64,000 nt of DNA from Heyndrickxia sporothermodurans (GTDB taxonomy: Bacteria > Bacillota > Bacilli > Bacillales > Bacillaceae_C): positions 248,001 to 312,000 of the forward strand of contig BORH01000003.1 of assembly GCA_018333075.1 (NCBI GenBank), given 5' to 3'. This document shows, piece by piece, positions 1 through 8,363 of the stretch. The stretch's first letter is position 1, and each line of letters begins with the position of its first letter. The translations under genes and the position numbers were made by a program. The notes beneath the pieces were generated by a model. That model was not told the origin of the DNA. It saw nothing but the letters and a program-made list of their open reading frames with translations, and searched no databases.

Positions 1-95
1 CTCCTTTACAAAATTAAACCCTTTTGTATGGATTATTGATGCAAAAAAATTATAAAACTAACAATCTATAAAGAATTTTATTGGAGATGAAATAG

Positions 96-566
96 ATGAA
101 AGCAGATAAAAAAATGAATGTAGAAAGCTTTAATTTAGATCATACAATCGTGAAAGCCCCATATGTCCGTCTAGCTGGAGTAAAAGAGGGGATAAACGGG
201 GATGTCATTCACAAATATGATGTGCGTTTTTGCCAGCCTAATAAGGAACATATGGAAATGCCTGCACTTCATTCTTTAGAGCATATGATGGCGGAATTTA
301 GTCGGAATTACTCCGATAAAATTGTCGATATTAGTCCAATGGGCTGTCAAACAGGTTTTTATTTTTCCCTTATTAATCATGATGACTTTGAAGATGTCCT
401 TCATATTCTTGAAAAAACCTTGAGTGATGTTCTAGGAGCTACCGAGGTTCCAGCTTGCAATGAAGTCCAATGTGGATGGGCTGCTAGTCATAGCTTAGAA
501 GGGGCAAAGGCAATTGCTAAAAAAATGCTAGATAAAAGAAGTGAATGGCCACAGGTGTTTGCTTAA
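96..566 (+). CDS. luxS: S-ribosylhomocysteine lyase LuxS
   Basis: Cytoplasmic metalloenzyme that splits S-ribosylhomocysteine into homocysteine and DPD, the precursor of autoinducer-2. At 156 aa it has normal family length. Visible active-site elements are the HSLEH metal motif (His59, Glu62, His63), the PMGCQTG loop with catalytic Cys84, and the third metal ligand Cys126. The ATG follows GGAG by about 9 nt; a second in-frame Met is at residue 7. The gene lies 27 bp before mccA, so homocysteine made here can feed straight into reverse transsulfuration. The segment between the metal motif and PMGC is shorter than in B. subtilis LuxS as I recall it, which suggests another LuxS subfamily (inference). 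Family assignment is secure. Confidence 0.96.
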   Translation: MKADKKMNVESFNLDHTIVKAPYVRLAGVKEGINGDVIHKYDVRFCQPNKEHMEMPALHSLEHMMAEFSRNYSDKIVDISPMGCQTGFYFSLINHDDFEDVLHILEKTLSDVLGATEVPACNEVQCGWAASHSLEGAKAIAKKMLDKRSEWPQVFA

Positions 567-593
567 TTCAAAATGGTACGAGAGGGATAATTA

Positions 594-2662
<2,069 letters not shown>

Positions 2663-2671
2663 ATAATATGG

Positions 2672-2705
2672 AACCGCAGTTCACCTTGTGAACTGTGGTT
2701 TTTTT
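2672..2705 (+). terminator. Rho-independent terminator of luxS-mccA-mccB
   Basis: Thirteen-base arms AACCGCAGTTCAC and GTGAACTGTGGTT (one G-T pair) close a 3-nt loop and run into a T tract. It starts 9 bp after the mccB stop. Confidence 0.92.
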
Positions 2706-2718
2706 ATAGATTAGGAGG

Positions 2719-2960
2719 GAGTGCCGAACTACTTGGGAAAGTGCCCAAGTTTGGAGTGAGTGCCCGAACTACGAGGGGAAGTGTCCGAAATAAATAAAAA
2801 AGTGCCCGAGTTAACAAGGAAAGTGCCCGAAACATATGAGAAAGTGCTCAAATTCGGAGTGAGTGCCCGAACTGCAAGGGAAAGTGTCCAAAATAAATAA
2901 AAAAGTGTCCGAGACAACAAGAAAAGTGCCCGAAATACAAGGGAAAGTGCCCAACTTCCG
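2719..2960. repeat. 21-bp repeat array A, 12 copies of a GTGCCCGAA-type unit
   Basis: Twelve degenerate units share an AAGTGCCCGAA core (variants GTGTCC, GTGCTC, CGAG). The GTG cores start at 2721, 2741, 2760, 2781, 2802, 2823, 2844, 2863, 2884, 2905, 2926 and 2947, so spacing is 21 bp with a few steps of 19-20 bp. There are no unique spacers, so this is not a CRISPR array. A sister array with the same unit, copy number and orientation is at 60429-60664. Reading frames across the minus strand give repetitive Phe/Ser/Gly/Thr-rich peptides without start signals and are taken as noise. Function unknown. Confidence 0.9.
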
Positions 2961-3004
2961 AAAAGGATAAAAATTTTTATTGATAAATGAAAAATAAATC
3001 AATG

Positions 3005-3013
3005 TGTTATAAT
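3005..3013 (+). promoter_or_regulatory. Extended -10 promoter for the methyltransferase gene
   Basis: TGTTATAAT is a perfect TATAAT with the TGn extension, about 45 bp before the TTG start at 3059. No good -35 at standard spacing was seen; extended -10 promoters often lack one. Confidence 0.55.
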
Positions 3014-3058
3014 AAAAATAGAATATTCAGTCAATTATTTTCGAAAGGAGGTTTTACA

Positions 3059-4066
3059 TTGGAACTTGAAACAACACAGCTGGATAAAAGTTATCGCATT
3101 GATCTTAGAGAAAAATATTCTGAAAAGGAATACAATAAGTATTTCAAGAAAAATCATATTGGAGATTGGTCTTTGCTTAGATGGAAGGATGTTGGGAAGC
3201 CATATGAAGTGAAAAAGATGTCTTATGATCGGGTTGCTTGGGAAAATGAGCATAATGAAACGATGCCTGTTCAAACTTCGTGGGAATACTTTAATAAGTC
3301 TTTTCATGATTGGTTTATTAAAGATGTGCCAACCGAGCTAAGTGAAAGTAAATCAAATTTTATAAAGAGTTTAGCTTCTTTCCGGCCGAAAGAAGTAAAA
3401 GTAGCGCTGAGCGATATGGTAAAAATCCATTTATGGAATTATGCTCATCGGATAGAGGATGGAATATGGGATCCAAGAGGGAAGCGTGCATTGTTTGAAG
3501 GTCTTGATGTTCAAAAACCAAAAATTCTGTTTCTCGGTGCGGCTGAAGGGTATGAAGCGATGCAGCTAGCAGCTATGTATCCAGGTGCTGAGATTGTTAT
3601 GGTTGATTATGATTCTTTCTGTCGTGATGTTCGATTTGCTGATTTCCCAGAACGCTATCCTTTTTTAGGGGAAAACCAAGCGACTGGAGGATATAAGATA
3701 TATTTTAAAGAAGATTTTTCTATTGAATATATTGTAGAGGACATTAGAAATCTTCCTTATCAAAATGAATTTGATATCGTTTTATCAGTAGGCTTAATTG
3801 AGCATTTTCCAGATGAATTGAAACCAGAGGCAATTGATTGGCATCGGAAATTTTTGAAGCCGACAGGATATGCAATTCTGACGACTCCGAGAAGCCAGCT
3901 GCGTTCGAAGCTATATTATCAAATTATGGCAGATGTTATGAACCATACGTATCGTGAACTAATGACAGTGGAACAGATGGGCCTATATATTTATGAAAAT
4001 GGATTTGATATTTTAAGTCATGGCTATATTAAAGTCCATAATGCGGTTATCGCAAAACCAAGATAA
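3059..4066 (+). CDS. Class I SAM-dependent methyltransferase, substrate unknown
   Basis: Soluble protein of 335 aa. The second half has a Rossmann methyltransferase fold: a glycine-rich SAM loop (ILFLGAAEGYEAM), an acidic strand end (IVMVDYD), and the motif IV/post-I region VLSVGLIEHFPDE followed by LKPTGYAILTTPR. The first ~150 residues are charged and aromatic and match nothing I recognise; they may recognise the substrate. The start is the TTG at 3059, not the upstream ATG at 2987, because AAAGGAGG at 3043-3050 lies 8 nt before it and the putative promoter overlaps the longer reading. It stands alone between the repeat array and the preQ1 riboswitch; there is no operon partner to suggest a substrate. 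Confidence 0.75.
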   Translation: MELETTQLDKSYRIDLREKYSEKEYNKYFKKNHIGDWSLLRWKDVGKPYEVKKMSYDRVAWENEHNETMPVQTSWEYFNKSFHDWFIKDVPTELSESKSNFIKSLASFRPKEVKVALSDMVKIHLWNYAHRIEDGIWDPRGKRALFEGLDVQKPKILFLGAAEGYEAMQLAAMYPGAEIVMVDYDSFCRDVRFADFPERYPFLGENQATGGYKIYFKEDFSIEYIVEDIRNLPYQNEFDIVLSVGLIEHFPDELKPEAIDWHRKFLKPTGYAILTTPRSQLRSKLYYQIMADVMNHTYRELMTVEQMGLYIYENGFDILSHGYIKVHNAVIAKPR

Positions 4067-4075
4067 AAAAGAGGG

Positions 4076-4104
4076 TTGACGATTTTGACAAACTTTTATA
4101 TGCT
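4076..4104 (+). promoter_or_regulatory. Sigma-A type promoter of the queF transcript
   Basis: TTGACG at 4076-4081 and TATGCT at 4099-4104 are 17 bp apart. Transcription would begin shortly before the preQ1 aptamer. A second -35-like TTGACA at 4085-4090 has a poorer partner. Confidence 0.5.
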
Positions 4105-4122
4105 GAAATGGAATAAGTTATA

Positions 4123-4173
4123 CCCGTGCTTACGGGAGAGGTTCATAGCTGAAACCCTCTATAAAAAACTATG
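4123..4173 (+). ncRNA. preQ1-I riboswitch aptamer upstream of queF
   Basis: The stretch 4137-4171 fits the small preQ1-I class. Stem P1 is AGAGG (4137-4141) with CCTCT (4156-4160). A loop containing TAGCT follows, and an A-rich tail AAAAAACTA has a CTA (4169-4171) that pairs with TAG (4146-4148) to make the pseudoknot. An extra hairpin, CCCG-TGCTTA-CGGG at 4123-4136, abuts the aptamer on its 5' side. The ligand 7-aminomethyl-7-deazaguanine is the product of QueF, whose gene starts 160 nt downstream, so feedback repression is expected. A TATGGA segment (4170-4175) overlapping the pseudoknot strand can pair with TCCATA (4196-4201) in the terminator, giving a plausible antiterminator. Aptamer recognition is from memory of the consensus. 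Confidence 0.88.
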
Positions 4174-4188
4174 GATTTATGACAGTAT

Positions 4189-4219
4189 AGCCATGTCCAT
4201 ATCAGGACATGGCTTTTTG
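4189..4219 (+). terminator. Terminator of the preQ1 riboswitch expression platform
   Basis: AGCCATGTCC and GGACATGGCT close a 6-nt loop and lead into TTTT. Ligand-bound aptamer should favour this hairpin and stop transcription before queF. Confidence 0.85.
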
Positions 4220-4292
4220 CTTGTCATTGTTTTTATGAAGGATGTATTCTTCCTAATCCATTTCAATATAGTGGCTATGAAACAATGAATCT

Positions 4293-4330
4293 CTCCTAAA
4301 TGTGCGAAACCATTTTTAGGAGGTTTTTTT
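4293..4330 (+). promoter_or_regulatory. Hairpin covering the queF Shine-Dalgarno
   Basis: CTCCTAAA (4293-4300) pairs with TTTAGGAG (4315-4322), burying the SD AGGAGG (4318-4323). A run of seven T then leads to the ATG at 4331. The same element could act as a weak intrinsic terminator or as a translational block, a second control step after the riboswitch. Confidence 0.5.
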
Positions 4331-5095
4331 ATGTCTGGAAGAACAGAGAATGAAGGATTAAAGGATTTAACTTTGTTAGGAAATCAAGGGACCAATTATT
4401 TATTTGAATACGCTCCACAAGTTTTGGAATCAGTCGATAATTTGCATGCTAATCGTGATTACTTTGTTAAATTTAACTGTCCAGAGTTTACAAGCTTGTG
4501 TCGATAAGGGCACACTTCAGTGGTAACACTGTCGCTTAAACCTCGTGAATTCAGGGAAGGAATAGATCATTCTAATCCTGAGCCAAGCCTTTTAACAGAG
4601 GAAGGTGCAGAGACTATCGAAACCACGCAAATACGAAGCGAGTAAATGTACTATTTGTGGAAGGGAGTAGAGTACATTTTTTGAATGGAAGCGCGAGGGT
4701 TCTTATTTAATATCGCAGTTAAATAAGAATATGATATAGTCCACCTACTTTATGCAAAAGTAGTGCCGCTTACTGGACAACCTGATTTTGCAACGATGTA
4801 CATTAGCTATATTCCAAATAAAAAAATTGTTGAAAGCAAATCATTAAAATTGTATTTATTTAGCTTTCGTAATCATGGAGATTTTCATGAGGATTGTGTA
4901 AATATCATAATGAATGACCTAATAAATTTATTAGACCCACGATATATTGAGGTGTGGGGAAAGTTTACTCCTCGTGGTGGAATATCAATTGATCCCTATT
5001 GCAATTATGGAAAACCAGGAACAAAATTTGAAGAAATGGCAAACCACCGTTTAATGAATCATGATATGTATCCTGAAAAAGTAGATAACCGTTAG
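4331..5095 (+). CDS. queF: NADPH-dependent 7-cyano-7-deazaguanine reductase QueF, split by a group I intron
   Basis: QueF reduces preQ0 to preQ1 for queuosine biosynthesis in tRNA. The gene has two exons: 4331-4501 (57 codons) and 4766-5095 (109 codons plus stop). Joined, they give a 166-aa protein close to B. subtilis QueF (165 aa). Exon 1 ends ...NCPEFTSLC and exon 2 begins PLTGQPDF, which restores the family core. Cys57 is the nucleophile that forms the thioimide with preQ0, and Asp64 sits seven residues later as expected. The last codon of exon 1 is that cysteine. Without splicing, translation stops after one more codon. Exon 2 also shows the conserved [20 protein letters not shown] region. 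SD is AGGAGG. Control is probably by the upstream preQ1 riboswitch. Confidence 0.93.
4502..4765 (+). ncRNA. Group I intron in queF, 264 nt, no endonuclease ORF
   Basis: The intron is placed so that exon 1 ends in U (4501) and the intron ends in G (4765), the group I rule. P1 forms between exon UGUGU (4497-4501) and internal guide GCACA (4510-4514), with a U-G pair at the 5' splice site. GG at 4508-4509 can pair with the CC that opens exon 2 (P10). A P4-like GAGCCAAGCC (4580-4589) and the P7 strand in GTGCAGAGACTAT are present; GACTAT (4612-4617) pairs with ATAGTC (4736-4741) in GATATAGTCC. A final hairpin (CTACTTT/AAAGTAG) precedes the 3' splice site. Subgroup not assigned. No homing endonuclease is encoded, so present mobility is doubtful. 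Confidence 0.9.
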
Positions 5096-5150
5096 TGTAG
5101 GAATACCATATTTATTTGTATTAAACGAATATTTTTCCAAGTTAGAAATA

Positions 5151-5159
5151 TGCTACAAT
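5151..5159 (+). promoter_or_regulatory. Extended -10 promoter before the RNHCP leader
   Basis: TGCTACAAT is an extended -10 (TGn plus TACAAT). The predicted start, about 7 nt downstream at A5166 to G5168, coincides with the first base of the 15-bp inverted repeat. Confidence 0.5.
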
Positions 5160-5165
5160 TGTATT

Positions 5166-5496
5166 ATGGCGATGTAAAGAGAAGGAGCTATTATCTAATT
5201 GAATGTATTTATGAGACTCATATCCTGCTAATGTAAGGGGACGAAGCCAAAGTTAGTGAAACGTGACTAACACCTACCGATGGGAAGTGGGGGGAACCCT
5301 GCGTCACAGTGGTTAGTACAAATTAATAAAGCTAATCGTGGTTCGGATGCAACTATGTTTGCTGAAGCTGGAATTGGAAGTAATCGCAAGGATTTGCGGT
5401 GAATGGGTCCCTTGTCCGTTAAGCCTAATTGTGTAAAGAAAGAAATAAACGGAACCCTTCAGCCACCTGATTAATTATTTTTTCAGGAGGCAGGGT
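5166..5496 (+). ncRNA. Putative structured leader RNA (orphan riboswitch candidate) of the RNHCP gene
   Basis: The 330-nt untranslated leader is rich in complementary segments. The SD AGGAGG is locked in GCCACCTGA (5462-5470) against TCAGGAGGC (5483-5491), one mismatch, extended by ACCCT (5454-5458) with AGGGT (5492-5496). A competing helix uses the same ACCC: GGGT (5405-5408) and TCCGTT (5415-5420) with AACGGAACCC (5448-5457). Upstream, ACTAAC (5266-5271) can pair with either GTTAGT at 5252 or GTTAGT at 5312. Hairpin CGCAA/TTGCG is at 5385-5398. This is the layout of an aptamer domain plus translational expression platform. I do not recognise the motif as a known class, and no ORF explains the stretch. 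Function is inference. Confidence 0.5.
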
Positions 5497-5799
5497 ATGA
5501 GTCGAAAAAAAGAAAATCAAGGATTTATATGTGAAAATTGTGGAGAGATGATTCTCCCCTTAACAAATGGAAGCTATCGAAATCATTGTCCTTTTTGCTT
5601 GCATTCAAAACATGTGGACCGTCAATGCGGTGATCGTTTAAATGATTGTCATGGATTAATGGAGCCTATTGAAATCATTTATTCAAGTAAAAAAGGGTAT
5701 ATGATTATTCATCGTTGTTTAAAATGCCAAGATATAAAAAGAAATAAGGCTGCAGCAGATACAATTCAGCCAGATCATTTATTGCAACAAATAAAATAA
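5497..5799 (+). CDS. RNHCP domain zinc-ribbon protein
   Basis: Small 100-aa protein with the signature RNHCPFC motif that names the RNHCP family. Three cysteine/histidine clusters are visible: CENCGE near residue 12, RNHCPFCLHSKH near 29-40, and HRCLKCQD near 81-88. These suggest one or two bound zinc ions. An invariant-looking CHGLMEP segment lies between them. The family has no established function that I know of; nucleic-acid binding is a reasonable guess from the zinc ribbons. The ATG follows AGGAGG by 7 nt, but that SD is buried in the leader structure. The gene sits 400 bp after queF behind its own promoter. No transcription terminator with a T run follows. Confidence 0.85.
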   Translation: MSRKKENQGFICENCGEMILPLTNGSYRNHCPFCLHSKHVDRQCGDRLNDCHGLMEPIEIIYSSKKGYMIIHRCLKCQDIKRNKAAADTIQPDHLLQQIK

Positions 5800-5869
5800 T
5801 TTCATTCTTTACATCGCCATCCTCATTACTTATATGATCTACCTCGCTGTTTAAGCTAATCAAAATTTT

Positions 5870-5895
5870 TGAAACCTTTTTAAGGATTATGCGTA
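5870..5895 (+). promoter_or_regulatory. Sigma-W type promoter for nfeD-floT
   Basis: TGAAAC at 5870-5875 and CGTA at 5892-5895 are 16 bp apart, matching the extracytoplasmic-function sigma-W consensus. The orthologous yuaF-floT operon of B. subtilis is sigma-W dependent, so envelope-stress control is likely. The leader to nfeD would be about 190 nt; no further structure was identified in it. Confidence 0.75.
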
Positions 5896-6088
5896 AATAA
5901 GTAAAGAAGATTTCTATTAGATACTTGAAAAGTCGAATTAATTTTTAAGTAAAATCAGTGATCCAAAAATTTTATTGACAGAATAGTTTTAAAAAGGAAA
6001 GTTTCAAATTAATATAGTCTTAAGTAACTATTTGAAAGGTGTGATATACATAGCAATTTTAAAATAACATGTAAAGGATTTGGTGCAA

Positions 6089-6646
6089 ATGACCATTTTC
6101 GGAACACCCATTGATACAATTTATTTAATCTTATTAATTGCGGCAGGAAGCTTAACCATACTTTATATCCTATTTGGAGATATTTTTCATGGAGTTGGCG
6201 AAGCTCTTGGCTATTTTCATCCGACATTAGTTTTATCATTTATTACTTTTTTTTCAGCAGCAGGTTATATATTTGAGAAAATAACTTCATTTTCAAGTCC
6301 ACTAATTATCTCGTTATCAGCAATTATCGCATTAATACTAGTTACATTACTTAATATTTTTGTACTGATTCCATTATCATCTGCTGAGGAATCGCTAAGC
6401 TATACGGAAGAATCGTTAAAGGGTAGAGTTGGAAAGCTTATCATTTCAATCCCAAAGGATGGCTTTGGAGAAGTAGTGATAGATAGTAAGAGTGGAATGA
6501 TTTCCAAACCAGCTTCAAGCTATGAGAATACTCCAATTGCTGAAGGGAAACAGGTATTAGTTATAGAAGTTAGCAATGGCGTTCTCCATGTAGTTCCTTA
6601 TGAGTATAATCGTTTATATCATGAAAAATCAGATAAAGCTATTTAA
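6089..6646 (+). CDS. NfeD family membrane protein (YuaF-like)
   Basis: Membrane protein of 185 aa that partners flotillin in membrane microdomains. Three hydrophobic segments fill roughly residues 8-30, 45-65 and 70-100. A soluble C-terminal part of about 80 residues (EESLKGRVGKLIISIPKDG) has the look of the NfeD OB-fold domain. In-frame TTG (6080) and GTG (6083) codons lie too close to the AAAGGA site, so the ATG at 6089 is chosen. The gene is 110 bp upstream of floT and downstream of the sigma-W-type promoter. It lacks the protease domain of long NfeD proteins. The role beyond flotillin partnership is not established from sequence. Confidence 0.82.
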   Translation: MTIFGTPIDTIYLILLIAAGSLTILYILFGDIFHGVGEALGYFHPTLVLSFITFFSAAGYIFEKITSFSSPLIISLSAIIALILVTLLNIFVLIPLSSAEESLSYTEESLKGRVGKLIISIPKDGFGEVVIDSKSGMISKPASSYENTPIAEGKQVLVIEVSNGVLHVVPYEYNRLYHEKSDKAI

Positions 6647-6670
6647 ACTAAATCATAGTATATGTTTTTT

Positions 6671-6726
6671 AAGACTCTTTTCTAAAAAGAATGTTTTTTT
6701 AGAAAGTTAAAAAAGAATAGAGTCTT
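6671..6726 (+). promoter_or_regulatory. Stem-loop between nfeD and floT
   Basis: AAGACTCT (6671-6678) pairs with AGAGTCTT (6719-6726); inside, TCTAAAAA pairs with TTTTTAGA. No T run follows the outer stem. It may attenuate or stabilise the floT part of the transcript. Confidence 0.4.
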
Positions 6727-6756
6727 TCATATAAAATAAGTTAAGGGGGAAAAAGG

Positions 6757-8304
6757 ATGCTTGAAGGTGTAGGATTATGGGTTATTATTGGAATAGTAGC
6801 ATTTTTAATTATTGCATTAATTGGGGTATTTGTAACAAAATATCGTACTGCAGGACCCGACGAAGCACTTATCGTAACGGGTAGTTATTTAGGAGGACGT
6901 AATGTCCACACAGATGAATCTGGAAATAAGATAAAGATCATTCGTGGTGGAGGTACATTTGTACTCCCTGTGTTCCAGCAGGCTCAACCATTAAGCTTAT
7001 TATCTAGCAAATTAGAAGTAACTACACCTGAGGTATATACTGAACAAGGTGTCCCAGTTATGGCTGATGGAACAGCAATTATTAAAATTGGTGGATCTAT
7101 CGGTGAAATTGCTACTGCCGCAGAGCAATTTTTAGGCAAAACAAAAGAGGATAGAGAAAATGAGGCAAGAGAAGTGCTAGAAGGCCATCTTCGTTCTATT
7201 CTTGGTTCAATGACAGTAGAAGAAATTTATAAAAACCGGGATAAATTTTCACAAGAAGTTCAGCGTGTTGCTTCTCAAGATTTAGCGAAAATGGGATTAA
7301 TTATTGTTTCCTTTACGATTAAAGAGGTTCGAGATAAAAACGGTTATTTAGAATCGTTAGGGAAACCGAGAATCGCACAAGTGAAGCGAGATGCAGATAT
7401 CGCTACAGCAGATGCAGATAAGGAAACAAGAATTAAACGCGCAGAAGCTGCGAAGGAAGCGAAAAAGGCTGAGTTAGAGCGCGCCACAGAAATTGCTGAA
7501 GCTGAAAAGGTGAATCAGCTTAAAATAGCAGAATTCCGCCGTGAACAGGATATTGCAAGAGCAAAAGCAGACCAAGCTTATGATTTGGAAACTGCACGCG
7601 CTAAGCAGGATGTAACAGAACAAGAAATGCAAATCAAAATTATTGAGCGTCAAAAACAAATTGAACTTGAAGAAAAAGAGATTTTACGTCGTGAGCGTCA
7701 ATACGATTCTGAGGTTAAGAAGAAGGCAGATGCAGATCGTTATTCGGTTGAACAATCTGCAGTGGCGGATAAGGCAAAACAAATGGCGGAAGCAGATGCA
7801 AATAAATATCGTATCGAAGCAATGGCTAAAGCCGAAGCTGAAAGAGTTCGGGTGGATGGTCTTGCAAAGGCAGAAGCACAAAGAGCTCAAGGTGAATCAG
7901 AAGCAGATATTATTCGTCTGAAAGGTCTCGCAGAAGCTGAAGCTAAGAGGAAAATTGCAGAAGCATTCGAACAGTTTGGTCAAGCGGCTGTACTCGACAT
8001 GGTGATGAAAATGCTTCCTGAATATGCAAAACAAGTAGCAAGTCCATTAGCGAATATTGATAAAATTACTGTAGTAGATACAGGTGGTAATGGAAGTGAA
8101 GGTGGAGCTAATAAGGTAACAGGCTATGCTACGAACCTCATGTCAACACTTCAAGAATCATTAAAAGCTTCATCTGGCATTGACGTAAAAGAGCTTCTAG
8201 AAAATCTTTCTGGAAAGCACAATATTCGTAATAGCATTGATCAGTTAACTTATGAAATGAAAGAAACAAAAGGACAGCTAGCAGCTGGAGATAAAGAGGA
8301 ATAA
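6757..8304 (+). CDS. floT: Flotillin-like scaffold protein
   Basis: Membrane-associated scaffold of functional membrane microdomains, 515 aa, near the 509 aa of B. subtilis FloT (YuaG). One N-terminal hydrophobic segment (residues about 5-27) is followed by an SPFH/band 7 domain to about residue 190. A long helical region then runs from about 200 to 400, full of EA/KA repeats such as AKAEAERVRVDGLAKAEAQR, the coiled coil that drives oligomerisation. The C-terminal tail ends AAGDKEE. The ATG has a clear AAGGGGG site upstream. It forms an operon with nfeD. A strong terminator follows within 10 bp. Confidence 0.95.
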   Translation: MLEGVGLWVIIGIVAFLIIALIGVFVTKYRTAGPDEALIVTGSYLGGRNVHTDESGNKIKIIRGGGTFVLPVFQQAQPLSLLSSKLEVTTPEVYTEQGVPVMADGTAIIKIGGSIGEIATAAEQFLGKTKEDRENEAREVLEGHLRSILGSMTVEEIYKNRDKFSQEVQRVASQDLAKMGLIIVSFTIKEVRDKNGYLESLGKPRIAQVKRDADIATADADKETRIKRAEAAKEAKKAELERATEIAEAEKVNQLKIAEFRREQDIARAKADQAYDLETARAKQDVTEQEMQIKIIERQKQIELEEKEILRRERQYDSEVKKKADADRYSVEQSAVADKAKQMAEADANKYRIEAMAKAEAERVRVDGLAKAEAQRAQGESEADIIRLKGLAEAEAKRKIAEAFEQFGQAAVLDMVMKMLPEYAKQVASPLANIDKITVVDTGGNGSEGGANKVTGYATNLMSTLQESLKASSGIDVKELLENLSGKHNIRNSIDQLTYEMKETKGQLAAGDKEE

Positions 8305-8310
8305 ATTTGA

Positions 8311-8340
8311 AAGGGGCTGTCGTCAGACAGCCCCTTCTAT
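8311..8340. terminator. Bidirectional terminator between floT and mreBH
   Basis: AAGGGGCTGTC and GACAGCCCCTT close a GTCA tetraloop with a T-rich tail on the plus side. It is the only strong hairpin between the convergent genes. Confidence 0.88.
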
Positions 8341-8363
8341 TTTGAGTTTAGTATTTTAATAGT

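Larger units (their letters stand above)
5166..5820. repeat. 15-bp perfect inverted repeat bracketing the RNHCP leader and gene
   Basis: ATGGCGATGTAAAGA at 5166-5180 is the exact reverse complement of TCTTTACATCGCCAT at 5806-5820. The arms enclose 655 bp holding only the leader RNA and the RNHCP gene. They could pair in the transcript as a long-range closing stem, or be terminal repeats of a small transferred unit. No target duplication was seen. Confidence 0.7.

Noticed and set aside
2719-2960. CRISPR array
   Set aside because: Units are about 21 bp head-to-tail with no unique spacers, and no cas genes are present in the window.
2729-3002. Minus-strand open frames of about 63 codons in repeat array A
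   Set aside because: They are in-frame readings of a 21-bp repeat (a multiple of 3), give low-complexity Phe/Ser/Thr peptides and have no Shine-Dalgarno.
4076-4288. 70-codon ORF upstream of queF
   Set aside because: It covers the promoter, the preQ1 aptamer and the terminator, and has no convincing SD.
4763-5095. Separate 110-aa protein starting with GTG at 4763
   Set aside because: This is exon 2 of queF. The GTG lies in the last three bases of the intron and has no SD; the conserved N-terminal half of QueF is in exon 1.
5181-5496. Group II intron, second group I intron, T-box or known riboswitch
   Set aside because: No domain V, no P7-type GACTA/TAGTC pair, no T-box sequence and no core of the riboswitch classes I know. 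The downstream gene is complete without splicing.
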